DNA of 64,000 bases from Oceanospirillum sp048264105 (GTDB taxonomy: Bacteria; Pseudomonadota; Gammaproteobacteria; Pseudomonadales; Halomonadaceae). Where the stretch lies: positions 62,001-126,000 of the forward strand of contig JBLXDJ010000003.1 of the NCBI GenBank assembly GCA_048264105.1, in the 5' to 3' direction. Shown piece by piece: positions 16,291-24,781 of this stretch (its first letter is position 1; each line of letters starts with the position of its first letter). The translations under genes and the position numbers were made by a program. The notes beneath the pieces were generated by a model that was not told the DNA's origin, did no database searches, and saw only the letters and a program-made list of their open reading frames with translations.

Positions 16291-17654
16291 CCTCCTGCAT
16301 CCCTGTTTGCCAAGTATTTTTCAATAGCAATTTCTCGTGCCTTTCCTAGCTTATGCACATTGATATGCGAGAGGTCTATAGCTTTAATTTCTGTTGTTAT
16401 TCTCTCCCAAGTTGGTTCGCGCCCCTTCGAGAAGCACCGCTGAACAGCTCTATTCATTTCATGTTGTAGCCTATCCTTAGCCTTGAGGCTTTCAGCCTTG
16501 CGCTTCTCACTATACAGCTTCGATATGTTTTCCAGCTCCGATTTAAAAGCATTCTCCAACATACCTTTACTTACACCAAATTTATAGGCAATAGACTGCC
16601 TCGATTCGGCAGGTATCTTTCCTCGTAAAATGTCAAAGATATAAGCCTCTATATCAGGAAGAATGGAACGCTCACTTTTGACACTTCGGAGATTCAAGCG
16701 GCCATTAAAACTCTTTTCAACTGCCAGACAAAATGCTTCTGGATCAAGGAATAATTCACTTGCCCTACACAAACCCAAACCTTCAATCAGTCCGAGGATT
16801 CCATCCAAACTCAACTTTTGCCTGGCTTGAGACCAATCAGCTATCGTATGACTGCTTAGTCCAGACCTAAAAGCCAGTCTTTCATAGCCTTTATCGTGCG
16901 TATACTCCCTCAAAGCCCTGAGGTTTTTAGCAAGCACATCAATATTCCATATTCTCTCAACTTGCAAAGGTATTGTTTCTGGAAAAAAGATATCGAGTTT
17001 AACTTTTGGAGAGATACTCGAGAGAGCGCCATCAACAATGATAGGATCGAAATGGGGATCATCTGCAATTGTCGATGCCTTTGAAAGCGGCCTCATACAC
17101 TCCCTGTTGTGGCAATAACCTGGCTCAACGTCAGCTGACAAATATGGTTGATGCTCAAAGCAATAACCACAGCGCTCAGACAATGTACACTTATGAATTT
17201 CACAGCGGTTTACGAATTTCAAAGACCAACAAAGCAAATCCGAAACGACAGGGCTACGACTCTTATTATTTACCCTAAGAAATGCCTCTTCGTAGCACTT
17301 AGCACACCATTTTTTGTTTGGAGCTATTAGTCCATGAGCTGCGGGGTCAAGCACATCTTTTAAATATGCATAGCTGCCCGATATAGACTTAATCCCTGTA
17401 ACATCTCCCAACATTTTGCTAACAAGGATCGAATGCCTGGTGACGGAATTGCAAGAAGCAGCAAGAGCATAGCCCATTTGCATCGATTTTTTATGTTTCA
17501 AACACAACAAGTATTTAACAAGCTGTGCAGGCTTTACCCTATACTTCCATGCTATCTTTGCGATCATCGAAACATTTGACTCGCCAACAACAAACTCTTC
17601 AAGCCGCATTGGAAAAGGAGCTATAGCGGGCATATCAGACACTAAAGCCATCAT
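16278..17654 (-). CDS. tniQ: TniQ/TnsD-like target-selection protein
   Basis: A 458-residue TniQ-family protein. The N-terminal PFPMRLEEFVVGES motif is typical. A zinc-ribbon region of CxxC pairs is visible (WCAKCYEE near residue 113, CEIHKCTLSERCGYC, then GYCHNREC). The C-terminal half is basic and probably binds DNA. In Tn7-like elements TniQ/TnsD recognises the attachment site and recruits the ATPase. The start overlaps tniB in an ATGA junction. The gene ends about 160 bp from the tRNA, so the tRNA region may be the attachment site (inference). Confidence 0.85.
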   Translation of the reverse strand: MMALVSDMPAIAPFPMRLEEFVVGESNVSMIAKIAWKYRVKPAQLVKYLLCLKHKKSMQMGYALAASCNSVTRHSILVSKMLGDVTGIKSISGSYAYLKDVLDPAAHGLIAPNKKWCAKCYEEAFLRVNNKSRSPVVSDLLCWSLKFVNRCEIHKCTLSERCGYCFEHQPYLSADVEPGYCHNRECMRPLSKASTIADDPHFDPIIVDGALSSISPKVKLDIFFPETIPLQVERIWNIDVLAKNLRALREYTHDKGYERLAFRSGLSSHTIADWSQARQKLSLDGILGLIEGLGLCRASELFLDPEAFCLAVEKSFNGRLNLRSVKSERSILPDIEAYIFDILRGKIPAESRQSIAYKFGVSKGMLENAFKSELENISKLYSEKRKAESLKAKDRLQHEMNRAVQRCFSKGREPTWERITTEIKAIDLSHINVHKLGKAREIAIEKYLANRDAGGDKL

Positions 17655-18763
17655 TGCCCCCCAACCTTATCTCTCGCTGGTTTTCTAACCCCCGGCCGTA
17701 TTTTTGGAGTGGTACTTGATTTGTTAGATAACTTCCTAGATGAGGGCTTCTGAGGATCTAAAATTGAGAGAATTTCATCATCAGATGCATCTCGAAAATA
17801 AGCGACACCTTCGCTGATCTCAGACGCTATAGATTTAAGTTGCTGCCCCCTCAGCCTCGTTCTTCTGAGAGACTCGATTGATAGTTCAGCGTCATTTTCT
17901 AACGACTGCTTAAAGGCTCTAGTTAGCCATTCTTTCAAAATGCCTACACAGCCACAGCAGCCAACAAATATTTCATATAAATAACTGCCCAGGTCATCAG
18001 AAATTTCTCCGGGGATATGAGATAGTAATCCTGAAAGCGCAGATGCAAAATTTCTCTTGTCATCGTGTTGACTGATACTGTAGGCGGGAAATTCCAGCGA
18101 TTTAATTCGTCTGGCAAGCTGTGCACTCTTTTCTATTGAGAATGATACTTCGTATGTACCAATACCAACAAAACGACACTGGGTTTTATTCGAAATATTC
18201 TTTAGGATGTCTAAGCTTCTCTCTGCAGAGTTACCTCCATATTTAAACATATGCTGTACTTCATCAATGATGACATAATGTACATTTAGCTCTCTAAACC
18301 GAAGTTCAAGATCCCTTCTCATCTCATACTCAGTCCGATTTCTATTGCTGTAAGAGTAGCCACAATCTCCAGCATTTTTGATGTGAGCCCCATAAATTCG
18401 TAGTTTCTCAGATTCGCCTAAGGCTAAAAGTAAGTTTCGATAAAATTCTTTCCACGAAAAAATACCGGAACCGTGTACATCAGCCTCGATATATAAAATT
18501 GGGACACCAGACTCATCAGCTTTATTAGTGTTTAATATATCCTGATATATTTCATGAGCCAGACAACTTTTTCCAACACCTGTAGGCCCCGTGATCAGAG
18601 CAATCTGTTGCTCTGAAGTTTCAAAGAAGGATGATACGAGGCTTTCATGAACAAAATTAATCATAGAGTGATTCAATACATAACCTTGCGAAAAATAATC
18701 AATTTTTGATGCAATATCGCTGGATAGTATTGATTCTGGAAACCGGGGATTCGGATGTAGCAT
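17651..18763 (-). CDS. tniB: TniB/TnsC-like AAA+ transposition ATPase
   Basis: A 370-residue AAA+ protein with Walker A GPTGVGKS near residue 60, Walker B HYVIIDEVQHMF near residue 157 and a sensor/arginine region after it (QLARRIKSLEF). In Tn7-like systems it forms an ATP-dependent filament on target DNA linking the target selector to the transposase. The gene sits between tniA (1 bp gap) and tniQ (4-base overlap), the standard order. The basic C-terminal tail may contact the transposase. Confidence 0.88.
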   Translation of the reverse strand: MLHPNPRFPESILSSDIASKIDYFSQGYVLNHSMINFVHESLVSSFFETSEQQIALITGPTGVGKSCLAHEIYQDILNTNKADESGVPILYIEADVHGSGIFSWKEFYRNLLLALGESEKLRIYGAHIKNAGDCGYSYSNRNRTEYEMRRDLELRFRELNVHYVIIDEVQHMFKYGGNSAERSLDILKNISNKTQCRFVGIGTYEVSFSIEKSAQLARRIKSLEFPAYSISQHDDKRNFASALSGLLSHIPGEISDDLGSYLYEIFVGCCGCVGILKEWLTRAFKQSLENDAELSIESLRRTRLRGQQLKSIASEISEGVAYFRDASDDEILSILDPQKPSSRKLSNKSSTTPKIRPGVRKPARDKVGGQ

Positions 18764-18764
18764 A

Positions 18765-21173
18765 CTATGATCTCCGTCTTGATTCAGGTATGTCTACATT
18801 CCAAATATCGATATCGACAGATTGAGGTTCATCAATAATACTAACTGATTTTTTAATACTTTCCTGATAAAAATTATGGCGGGTAATTGCATCCTGATTA
18901 GCACGCTCCACATCTAAAGCAATCTCATCACGAACATCACTTTTCGTTTTTTCATGAACGTATAGAGAGTGCCTTGCAACCTCAGCCGAGATTGCACTTT
19001 CTATAAAACCTGAGTTACGGTGAACCTTTTTTGTCGATGTAAACTTTAACCAATTTCCCTTCATGTTGACATATAAAACATTTAAATCAAATGGGTCATA
19101 ACGCAGTTCAGCAACAACTCCTCTTTTTCCTATACCAAGCAAACAGGGGTGCCAATATTTGATCCTATTCAACTGAACAGGAGTGGATTTTTTCAAAACC
19201 ACAGTCTCACCTCTCTTCGGAGCAGGCAAAACATTATGTTGAAAATTCTTATCGAAATTAACTATACGTGATTCCGGAATACCAAATCTTTCGATTGATT
19301 TATCTCGAATTGATATTGGAGACATCCCCCCTTTTTTGGGTAATTTCTCGTTCCATTTATCTATCTGGGACAATAGCTCTTGATAAAATTCATCAGGTGT
19401 CCAAATAGCTAGACCGCTAGGATTATGGCTAGATGAAACTTCACGAACTTTTTTAGCTATTTTGTTATTACCTGATAAATTGTCTAAAAAAAGTTTATTG
19501 ATAGACCCGAACTCTCTTTCAACAGCAACACCTGAACGTGGTTTTCCCTTACGAGAAATTACTGTACAGCTGTACGTTGCCATCAGCTTTTCGAAATAAA
19601 CACTCTCAAACTCCTTACCTCCATCGACTACCATCGCTTCAGGAAACACTTCATGATTGAAAACCATTAGTCTAATTGTACACATTAATGCAGGAATACC
19701 AGGAGAAGAAAATGAAAGATAAGCGGCTAATATAAGACCAGAGTGTTCATCTGTTATAAGCGTCAACCAGGGCTTACCCAGATTTACTCCATCTGAACTT
19801 ACAAGCTGGATATCGAGTTGCGTATGATCCATGTGACATCGCTCTAGATAACGACTCACACTTCGAAGCGGATGATCATTTTCCGCAGTACCAAGGTAAG
19901 CGGTCTCTTGATAAGCTCTCTTACTTCCCTCTCTTATCTTAGTACTAGCTATACTACAAATACTATCTAATCGCTTTGAAAATGCTTGTCGCGATGGCGG
20001 TACTTCTCCAGCTTTTTCACACTCAGATCTAACAAGACCATATACATGCATTTTGGTTGGAGCTCGACAATTATTAAAAGTTCTTTCAATTTCCTTAGCA
20101 ATAATATCCTCAACTCTAATAGACAATCGGCTCTCTCGATTTCCCCGGCTACTAATTTTCGGAATCAGTGACTCAATACCTCCCTTTTTGTATTCACTAA
20201 TCCAGCGCTGTAGAGACCTTTTGCTAACAGTATTTGTTGCTGCTATGACACCTAGCTTCTCACCATTTATTACTTTTTCGACTAACCTATACCGATCAAG
20301 CGCAATTCTTGTTTCTGCACTTGTTCCGATTAGATGAAAATCAGATTCATATTCATCAATATAATTTATTTCGACTTTTTCCTCTGATTCAAAGATAACT
20401 ACATCTTCTGGATTTGTTAGCTCTGAGTTATAGATATCAAAAAAAAGTTCCTGTTTTGCCAAAGCCGAAAAAATACATACCCTGCTTATCGACGGAATTT
20501 TTTCTTCTATTTCTTTTATACTCATCGGACCAAACTGTGAAATCAAATCCCGTGCATTTTTCCAGTTTAACTTCCACTCATCTGGAACAGGCTCTGCCAG
20601 ATAGTTAAAGAGAAGTGCAAGATTTTCTATATGCACTTTACAGATATTATCCTCAGTAATAACTCTTGATTTCAGCCCTGTATCTGACAAATATTTATCC
20701 AGTGCAGGCATGACAAATTTCTTACTCAGCTCATCAAAAGCATACCTGCCAGGAGACTTTTTACTCAACTTGACTAACGCCTCCACAGGCTTGCATTCCT
20801 CAAAGCCAACGAAGTTTTCTGAAATTACAAAATAATCAAGAGTTGTAGTTGTTCGAACATTTCGATTGCTGCTTTTATAAAGCAGTGAGGGACGGTGTGC
20901 AGGTTGGTCAAAGTAAGCAAGAACGCTTCGGTCAAACTCCTTCATGTAAATCGATGCTAACTCTAGCGTTCGACTTTCAGCTTGAATTGTCACTTGCATT
21001 TTCTTACTTGCGAATCTGAATGAGTTATTACGCGACATTGAGCGACTGTCAACGCGCCTGGCCGGAGGATTTGTGACAATCTCCTTAACAATGTCCAAGC
21101 CTTTTTTGGTAACTCCTCGGATTTCACAGAAATTCAAAATCTCATTGAGCTTTATGTCATTTTCGTTAGGCAT
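18765..21173 (-). CDS. tniA: TniA/TnsB-like DDE transposase
   Basis: An 802-residue rve-superfamily transposase. An N-terminal helix-turn-helix part is seen around residues 280-330 (TVSKRSLQRWISEYKKGGIESL). The catalytic core has the first Asp in HMDHTQLDIQ near residue 445, the second in MVVDGGKEFES, and the Glu in GVAVEREFGSINK. A beta-barrel and basic tail follow. A strong ribosome site (GAGGAGG) precedes the ATG at 21173. It starts the tniA-tniB-tniQ operon. No TnsA-type endonuclease is encoded, so co-integrate or replicative products are possible, as in Tn5053 and type V-K elements. Confidence 0.92.
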   Translation of the reverse strand: MPNENDIKLNEILNFCEIRGVTKKGLDIVKEIVTNPPARRVDSRSMSRNNSFRFASKKMQVTIQAESRTLELASIYMKEFDRSVLAYFDQPAHRPSLLYKSSNRNVRTTTTLDYFVISENFVGFEECKPVEALVKLSKKSPGRYAFDELSKKFVMPALDKYLSDTGLKSRVITEDNICKVHIENLALLFNYLAEPVPDEWKLNWKNARDLISQFGPMSIKEIEEKIPSISRVCIFSALAKQELFFDIYNSELTNPEDVVIFESEEKVEINYIDEYESDFHLIGTSAETRIALDRYRLVEKVINGEKLGVIAATNTVSKRSLQRWISEYKKGGIESLIPKISSRGNRESRLSIRVEDIIAKEIERTFNNCRAPTKMHVYGLVRSECEKAGEVPPSRQAFSKRLDSICSIASTKIREGSKRAYQETAYLGTAENDHPLRSVSRYLERCHMDHTQLDIQLVSSDGVNLGKPWLTLITDEHSGLILAAYLSFSSPGIPALMCTIRLMVFNHEVFPEAMVVDGGKEFESVYFEKLMATYSCTVISRKGKPRSGVAVEREFGSINKLFLDNLSGNNKIAKKVREVSSSHNPSGLAIWTPDEFYQELLSQIDKWNEKLPKKGGMSPISIRDKSIERFGIPESRIVNFDKNFQHNVLPAPKRGETVVLKKSTPVQLNRIKYWHPCLLGIGKRGVVAELRYDPFDLNVLYVNMKGNWLKFTSTKKVHRNSGFIESAISAEVARHSLYVHEKTKSDVRDEIALDVERANQDAITRHNFYQESIKKSVSIIDEPQSVDIDIWNVDIPESRRRS

Positions 21174-21307
21174 AGTGCCTCCTCAGGACTGCCATGCTCT
21201 ATGAACACAGCAGAGCCTCAAATTCTTCGGAATTCGTTGGAAGCTTGACGCAGAGACACTTACTCAAGATACTCAGACTGCGAAATCGGAGAGCAATCTT
21301 CGTAAGA
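21174..21307. other. tniA upstream region
   Basis: About 130 bp without a coding frame. It must hold the tniA promoter on the minus strand. By analogy with Tn5053 the transposase-proximal element end would be expected near here, but I find no good copy of the TGACARATTATG boxes seen beside tniQ. Confidence 0.4.
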
Positions 21308-21343
21308 AGCTGCAGCCAAGCAATTGGTTGTAGCTTTTTTTTT
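21308..21343 (+). terminator. Plus-strand intrinsic terminator with no upstream gene
   Basis: AGCTGCAGCCAA and TTGGTTGTAGCT form a 12-bp stem with two G-T pairs and a 4-nt loop, followed by nine T on the plus strand. The only nearby upstream gene is tniA on the other strand. It could end a small RNA transcribed from 21174-21307 or antisense transcripts into tniA. Confidence 0.75.
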
Positions 21344-21544
21344 GCTAGAAATTCACCCTAGACTCCCCTTTTTGAGCTGTAATTTTCTGCAGTATTGCCA
21401 CTGATGCAAAGTTTTGCAAGACATAAGGTCCCTCAGTGAGACCTCTTGCGCCGTTAGATACCGTATTGCAAAATCCTAATTGTTATTGCAATAATCCAGT
21501 GTTTTACTGAAACTCGATACAGTAAGAACAATGATGCAAACCCA
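21344..21544 (+). promoter_or_regulatory. Probable promoter/operator region of the hsdS-hsdM genes
   Basis: A 200-bp gap with several related ATTGCA or TTTTGCA boxes: GATGCAAAGTTTTGCAAG near 21400, GTATTGCAAAAT near 21462 and TTATTGCAATAA near 21482. The clustered dyads fit an operator, possibly for the XRE regulator encoded at 23789 (inference). No clear ribosome site precedes the ATG at 21545. Confidence 0.4.
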
Positions 21545-22144
21545 ATGAAAAAACTAATTGAGCTGGTTCACATTCGTGCAGGGCATAGCTTTCGAGGGAA
21601 GCTTATTGACGATCCTCAATCGAACTCATTAGTCATACAAATCAAAGATTTACAGCATGCCGGAGCGATTGACTGGGGGAAGTTAATTAATTGCAAACCT
21701 ATTGCCAAAAGAAAGGAATGGCTCAAGAGGGGTGATATTCTTTTTGTAGCGAAGGGTAGCAATAACCAATCGTTTTTTATCGATTCTAAACCGCCATCCC
21801 CCACACTAGTTGCCCCAATTTTTTTCCATATCTCACTTAAAGAAAAAGCCAAAGGTTTAATACTGCCTGAATTTCTTGCTTGGCAGCTTAATCAGAAGCC
21901 TGCTCAGGACTATTTTGCCCAAAACAGCCAAGGGGGGTTGTCCAAAAACATCAAGAAAGATGTTTTGGAGTCCGCCCCTGTTTTCATCCCCTCTCTGGAA
22001 GAGCAGAAGCTCATTATTGATTTAAATCAGACAGTTACTAGAGAAAAGATTGCTGCTGAACGACTAATTAAAAACGGTCAAATTTTGATGGCTACGGTTT
22101 CTATGGATCTTGCCAAAAAACATGCATCTCATGACTCTAAATAG
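21545..22144 (+). CDS. Half-size type I specificity subunit (HsdS-like, one target domain)
   Basis: A 199-residue protein that looks like one half of a type I HsdS. It has an N-terminal target-recognition domain (IELVHIRAGHSFRG, VIQIKDLQ, LKRGDILFVAKGS) and one C-terminal conserved helix (PSLEEQKLIIDLNQTVTREKIAAERL). A normal HsdS has two such halves and about 400 residues. Half-subunits can work as homodimers that read a palindromic split site. It lies 8 bp before hsdM. The coding sequence is AT-rich like the tni genes and unlike hsdM. Confidence 0.75.
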   Translation: MKKLIELVHIRAGHSFRGKLIDDPQSNSLVIQIKDLQHAGAIDWGKLINCKPIAKRKEWLKRGDILFVAKGSNNQSFFIDSKPPSPTLVAPIFFHISLKEKAKGLILPEFLAWQLNQKPAQDYFAQNSQGGLSKNIKKDVLESAPVFIPSLEEQKLIIDLNQTVTREKIAAERLIKNGQILMATVSMDLAKKHASHDSK

Positions 22145-22152
22145 GCATCAAA

Positions 22153-23676
22153 ATGAACAAACAAATCAACCATGGCAACATCAATAAAGCGCTTTGGAAT
22201 GCCTGCGGTACCTTCCGAGGCACTATCAGCGCGGATACTTACAAAGACTTTATCCTGACCATGCTGTTTCTGAAGTACATCTCAGACGTTTGGCAGGATC
22301 ACTATGATGGCTACAAGGCGGAATACGGTGATGGTCCGGAGCTGATCGAAGAGATGATGAAGAATGAGCGTTTTGTTCTGCCATCTTCTGCCAGCTTTTA
22401 CAGCCTTTACGAAAAGCGTCATGAGCCGGGTAATGGTGAACGTATCGATCAGGCGCTGCACGCCATTGAAGATGCCAACGGAACCAAGCTGAAAGGCGCC
22501 GGTAAAAGTGTGTTCCAGGATATCTCTTTCAACACCGACAAGCTGGGGGAAGAGAAGCAGAAAAACACCATTCTGCGTCACCTGCTGGAAGACTTTGCCA
22601 AAGAAGATCTTAACCTGAAGCCCAGCCGGGTCGGCACACTGGATGTGATCGGTAATGCTTATGAATATCTGATCAAAAACTTCGCTGCCAGTGGTGGCCA
22701 GAAGGCTGGTGAGTTCTACACCCCGCCAGAGGTTTCTGGTCTGATTGCCGAACTGCTTGATCCGCAACCGGGCGATGATATCTGTGACCCAGCCTGTGGT
22801 TCTGCCTCTTTGCTGATGAAGTGCGGAAGCAAGGTTCGTAAGAATCACAACAGCAAGGAATACGCCCTGTATGGTCAGGAAGCGATTGGTTCTACCTGGT
22901 CGCTGGCAAAAATGAATATGTTCTTGCACGGCGAAGACAATCATAAAATTGAGTGGGGCGACACCATCCGCAACCCCAAGTTGCTGGATCAGAATGGCAA
23001 TCTCAAACTGTTTGATATTGTGACCGCCAACCCGCCATTCTCGCTGGATAAATGGGGCCATGATGAAGCCGCCAACGACCCGTTCAGCCGCTTTCGTCGT
23101 GGTGTACCGCCAAAAACCAAGGGTGACTACGCGTTTATCCTGCACATGATTGAAACCCTGAAGCCAATCACAGGCCGCATGGGTGTGGTTGTGCCTCATG
23201 GCGTCCTCTTCCGTGGCTCATCTGAGGGCAAAATCCGTAAACAGCTGATTGATGAAAATCTGCTGGATGCGGTGATCGGCCTGCCGGAAAAACTCTTCTA
23301 CGGCACCAGTATTCCAGCTGTAATTCTGGTGTTCAAAAAGCAAAAGACCAAGGAGGAAGTGCTCTTTATTGACGCCTCCCACGAGTTTAAAGCCGGTAAA
23401 AACCAGAACCTGCTGACCGAAGCCAATATCGGCAAAATTGTGGACACCTTCCGCAGCTGTGAAAACGTCGATAAGTACGCTTATGTAGCGACTCTCGAAG
23501 AGATCAAAGAGAACAACTACAACCTGAATATCCCCCGTTACGTGGATACCTTCGAGGAGGATAAAGAGATTGACCTGATGGCCGTGCGCACCGAACGAGA
23601 GAAGCTGAAAGCTCAGCTGAATGAATTGGAAGGTGAAATGGACAGGTACCTGAAGGAGCTCGGTTATGGAGCCTGA
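22153..23676 (+). CDS. hsdM: Type I N6-adenine DNA methyltransferase subunit HsdM
   Basis: The 507-residue protein has the HsdM N-terminal helical domain (residues 1-150, FLKYISDVWQDHYDG), SAM-binding motif I DPACGSASLL near residue 211 and catalytic motif IV NPPF near residue 293. Length is full for HsdM. With HsdS it should methylate adenine at a bipartite site. No hsdR is present nearby, so the pair would act as a methyltransferase only. Base composition is GC-richer than the upstream half HsdS and tni genes, suggesting a separate origin. Confidence 0.92.
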   Translation: MNKQINHGNINKALWNACGTFRGTISADTYKDFILTMLFLKYISDVWQDHYDGYKAEYGDGPELIEEMMKNERFVLPSSASFYSLYEKRHEPGNGERIDQALHAIEDANGTKLKGAGKSVFQDISFNTDKLGEEKQKNTILRHLLEDFAKEDLNLKPSRVGTLDVIGNAYEYLIKNFAASGGQKAGEFYTPPEVSGLIAELLDPQPGDDICDPACGSASLLMKCGSKVRKNHNSKEYALYGQEAIGSTWSLAKMNMFLHGEDNHKIEWGDTIRNPKLLDQNGNLKLFDIVTANPPFSLDKWGHDEAANDPFSRFRRGVPPKTKGDYAFILHMIETLKPITGRMGVVVPHGVLFRGSSEGKIRKQLIDENLLDAVIGLPEKLFYGTSIPAVILVFKKQKTKEEVLFIDASHEFKAGKNQNLLTEANIGKIVDTFRSCENVDKYAYVATLEEIKENNYNLNIPRYVDTFEEDKEIDLMAVRTEREKLKAQLNELEGEMDRYLKELGYGA

Positions 23677-23788
23677 GGAGGGAATTTAACGAGCCTAAGA
23701 GACGTTTGCTGGAAAGCCTTCAAACAGGTCCGTTTAGCAGCCAATTACAATACTCCAAGCCATCACACATTGGCTTGGGGAACATTCC

Positions 23789-24139
23789 GTGGCAGAGCAC
23801 GACAAACTGGCCGCAGAGATTGGAGCGCGGCTGGCGCAATTACGCAAAGAGAAAGGGATTACACAGGCAGAGCTTGCCGAACGCCTGGAGATTTCGCAGC
23901 CTATGGCTTCCGACTACGAACGAGGCAAATTGCAGTTACATGGTGAGCTGATTATTCAGCTTAGTGAGATACTCGACGTATCGGCTGACGAAATTCTAGG
24001 AATTAGCCCTCAGAAGGCAGCTAAGGGAGCCGTAAAAACCGAAGGTATAAGTCATCGGCTTCAAGCTATTGATCAATTACCTAAGCGTGATCAAGATGCT
24101 TTATTTCGGACTATCGATGCCTTTATTTCTAGAGCATAA
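23789..24139 (+). CDS. XRE-family transcriptional regulator
   Basis: A 116-residue protein from a GTG at 23789. Residues 8-65 form a HTH_3 domain (IGARLAQLRKEKGITQAELAERL, then ISQPMASDYERGK). The C-terminal 40 residues are a short helical part (LQAIDQLPKRDQDALFRTIDAF), a common tail in single-domain regulators. It follows hsdM by about 110 bp and may control the hsd genes, as controller-type proteins do, or come from another mobile element. Upstream in-frame codons exist, so the start is not certain. Confidence 0.82.
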   Translation: MAEHDKLAAEIGARLAQLRKEKGITQAELAERLEISQPMASDYERGKLQLHGELIIQLSEILDVSADEILGISPQKAAKGAVKTEGISHRLQAIDQLPKRDQDALFRTIDAFISRA

Positions 24140-24145
24140 AAACAA

Positions 24146-24165
24146 AGCCCCGCGAGTGCGGGGCT
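24146..24165. terminator. Bidirectional terminator between the XRE gene and cdiI
   Basis: AGCCCCGC and GCGGGGCT form a perfect 8-bp stem with a GAGT loop between two convergent genes. The flanking tracts are A/T-rich rather than pure T. Confidence 0.82.
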
Positions 24166-24171
24166 AATTAT

Positions 24172-24771
24172 TTAAAGTATTTCTTGAAGATCCTCTTCTA
24201 AATCTTCAAGTGTCACATCAGGGTTTAAGATGGCCAACTGATCTGCGGTAACGGTTAATGAAGTAAAAACATCCTTAAGCACATTACTGTCGATGTTTTT
24301 CTCATAATAATCTTCAGCCCAGCTATGATAGCCTGTAATACCATTCACCAAAGAAGCCAACAAAGGATAAGATTTCAAGTTTTCTGGCGATGCAATCCAA
24401 GCAGCCTTGTTCTCTTCTCGCCAAAAAAAGAAAGTAGCATTAGCTATGCTAAATGCCGCTTCATTTTTAAAACCAGAAAAACAATCTGGCACAAGCCCTA
24501 ATGGTTGTGACACATCAGACAATGATTCCTCAAAAAGTACTTTTCCAGCAACCCCAGCACTAGTGAAATTAATAAAGTACTCTCCACCGGAACCATCTCT
24601 CATTGAGGCCATCATTTCGCCTCGATTTCCGTCCCAATTACTATTGAAAGAAAAATATCTATATTCCCACTCAGGCATAATAATGGCGTCTACCAACGCC
24701 AAGCCCTGCGATATTTTTTTCACCTCGTCAATTGACGGCAAATCATTAACATTCTGAATTGCGTTGCTCAC
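24172..24771 (-). CDS. cdiI: Putative CDI immunity protein
   Basis: A 199-residue soluble protein encoded 10 bp after cdiA, the fixed position of cdiI. I do not recognise a named immunity family with confidence. It has a conserved-looking PEWEYRYFSFNSNWD block near residue 34 and an acidic C-terminus (DVTLEDLEEDLQEIL), a common trait of proteins that bind basic nuclease toxins. Its role is inferred from position. It should bind and block the HNH-type CdiA tip in the cytoplasm. Confidence 0.72.
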   Translation of the reverse strand: MSNAIQNVNDLPSIDEVKKISQGLALVDAIIMPEWEYRYFSFNSNWDGNRGEMMASMRDGSGGEYFINFTSAGVAGKVLFEESLSDVSQPLGLVPDCFSGFKNEAAFSIANATFFFWREENKAAWIASPENLKSYPLLASLVNGITGYHSWAEDYYEKNIDSNVLKDVFTSLTVTADQLAILNPDVTLEDLEEDLQEIL

Positions 24772-24781
24772 TTAGATCACC

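Noticed and set aside
22282..23199. A 305-codon minus-strand frame inside hsdM
   Set aside because: It is a long shadow of the GC-richer hsdM coding strand; hsdM has all methyltransferase motifs.
23706..23951. An 81-codon plus-strand frame between hsdM and the XRE gene
   Set aside because: It overlaps the XRE gene in another frame and matches no recognisable domain, whereas the XRE frame has a clear helix-turn-helix.
16119..24171. A CRISPR array or Cas12k/Cascade genes associated with the Tn7-like module
   Set aside because: I looked for regularly spaced direct repeats and for Cas-like proteins around the tni genes. None are present, so this is not a CRISPR-associated transposon on this evidence.
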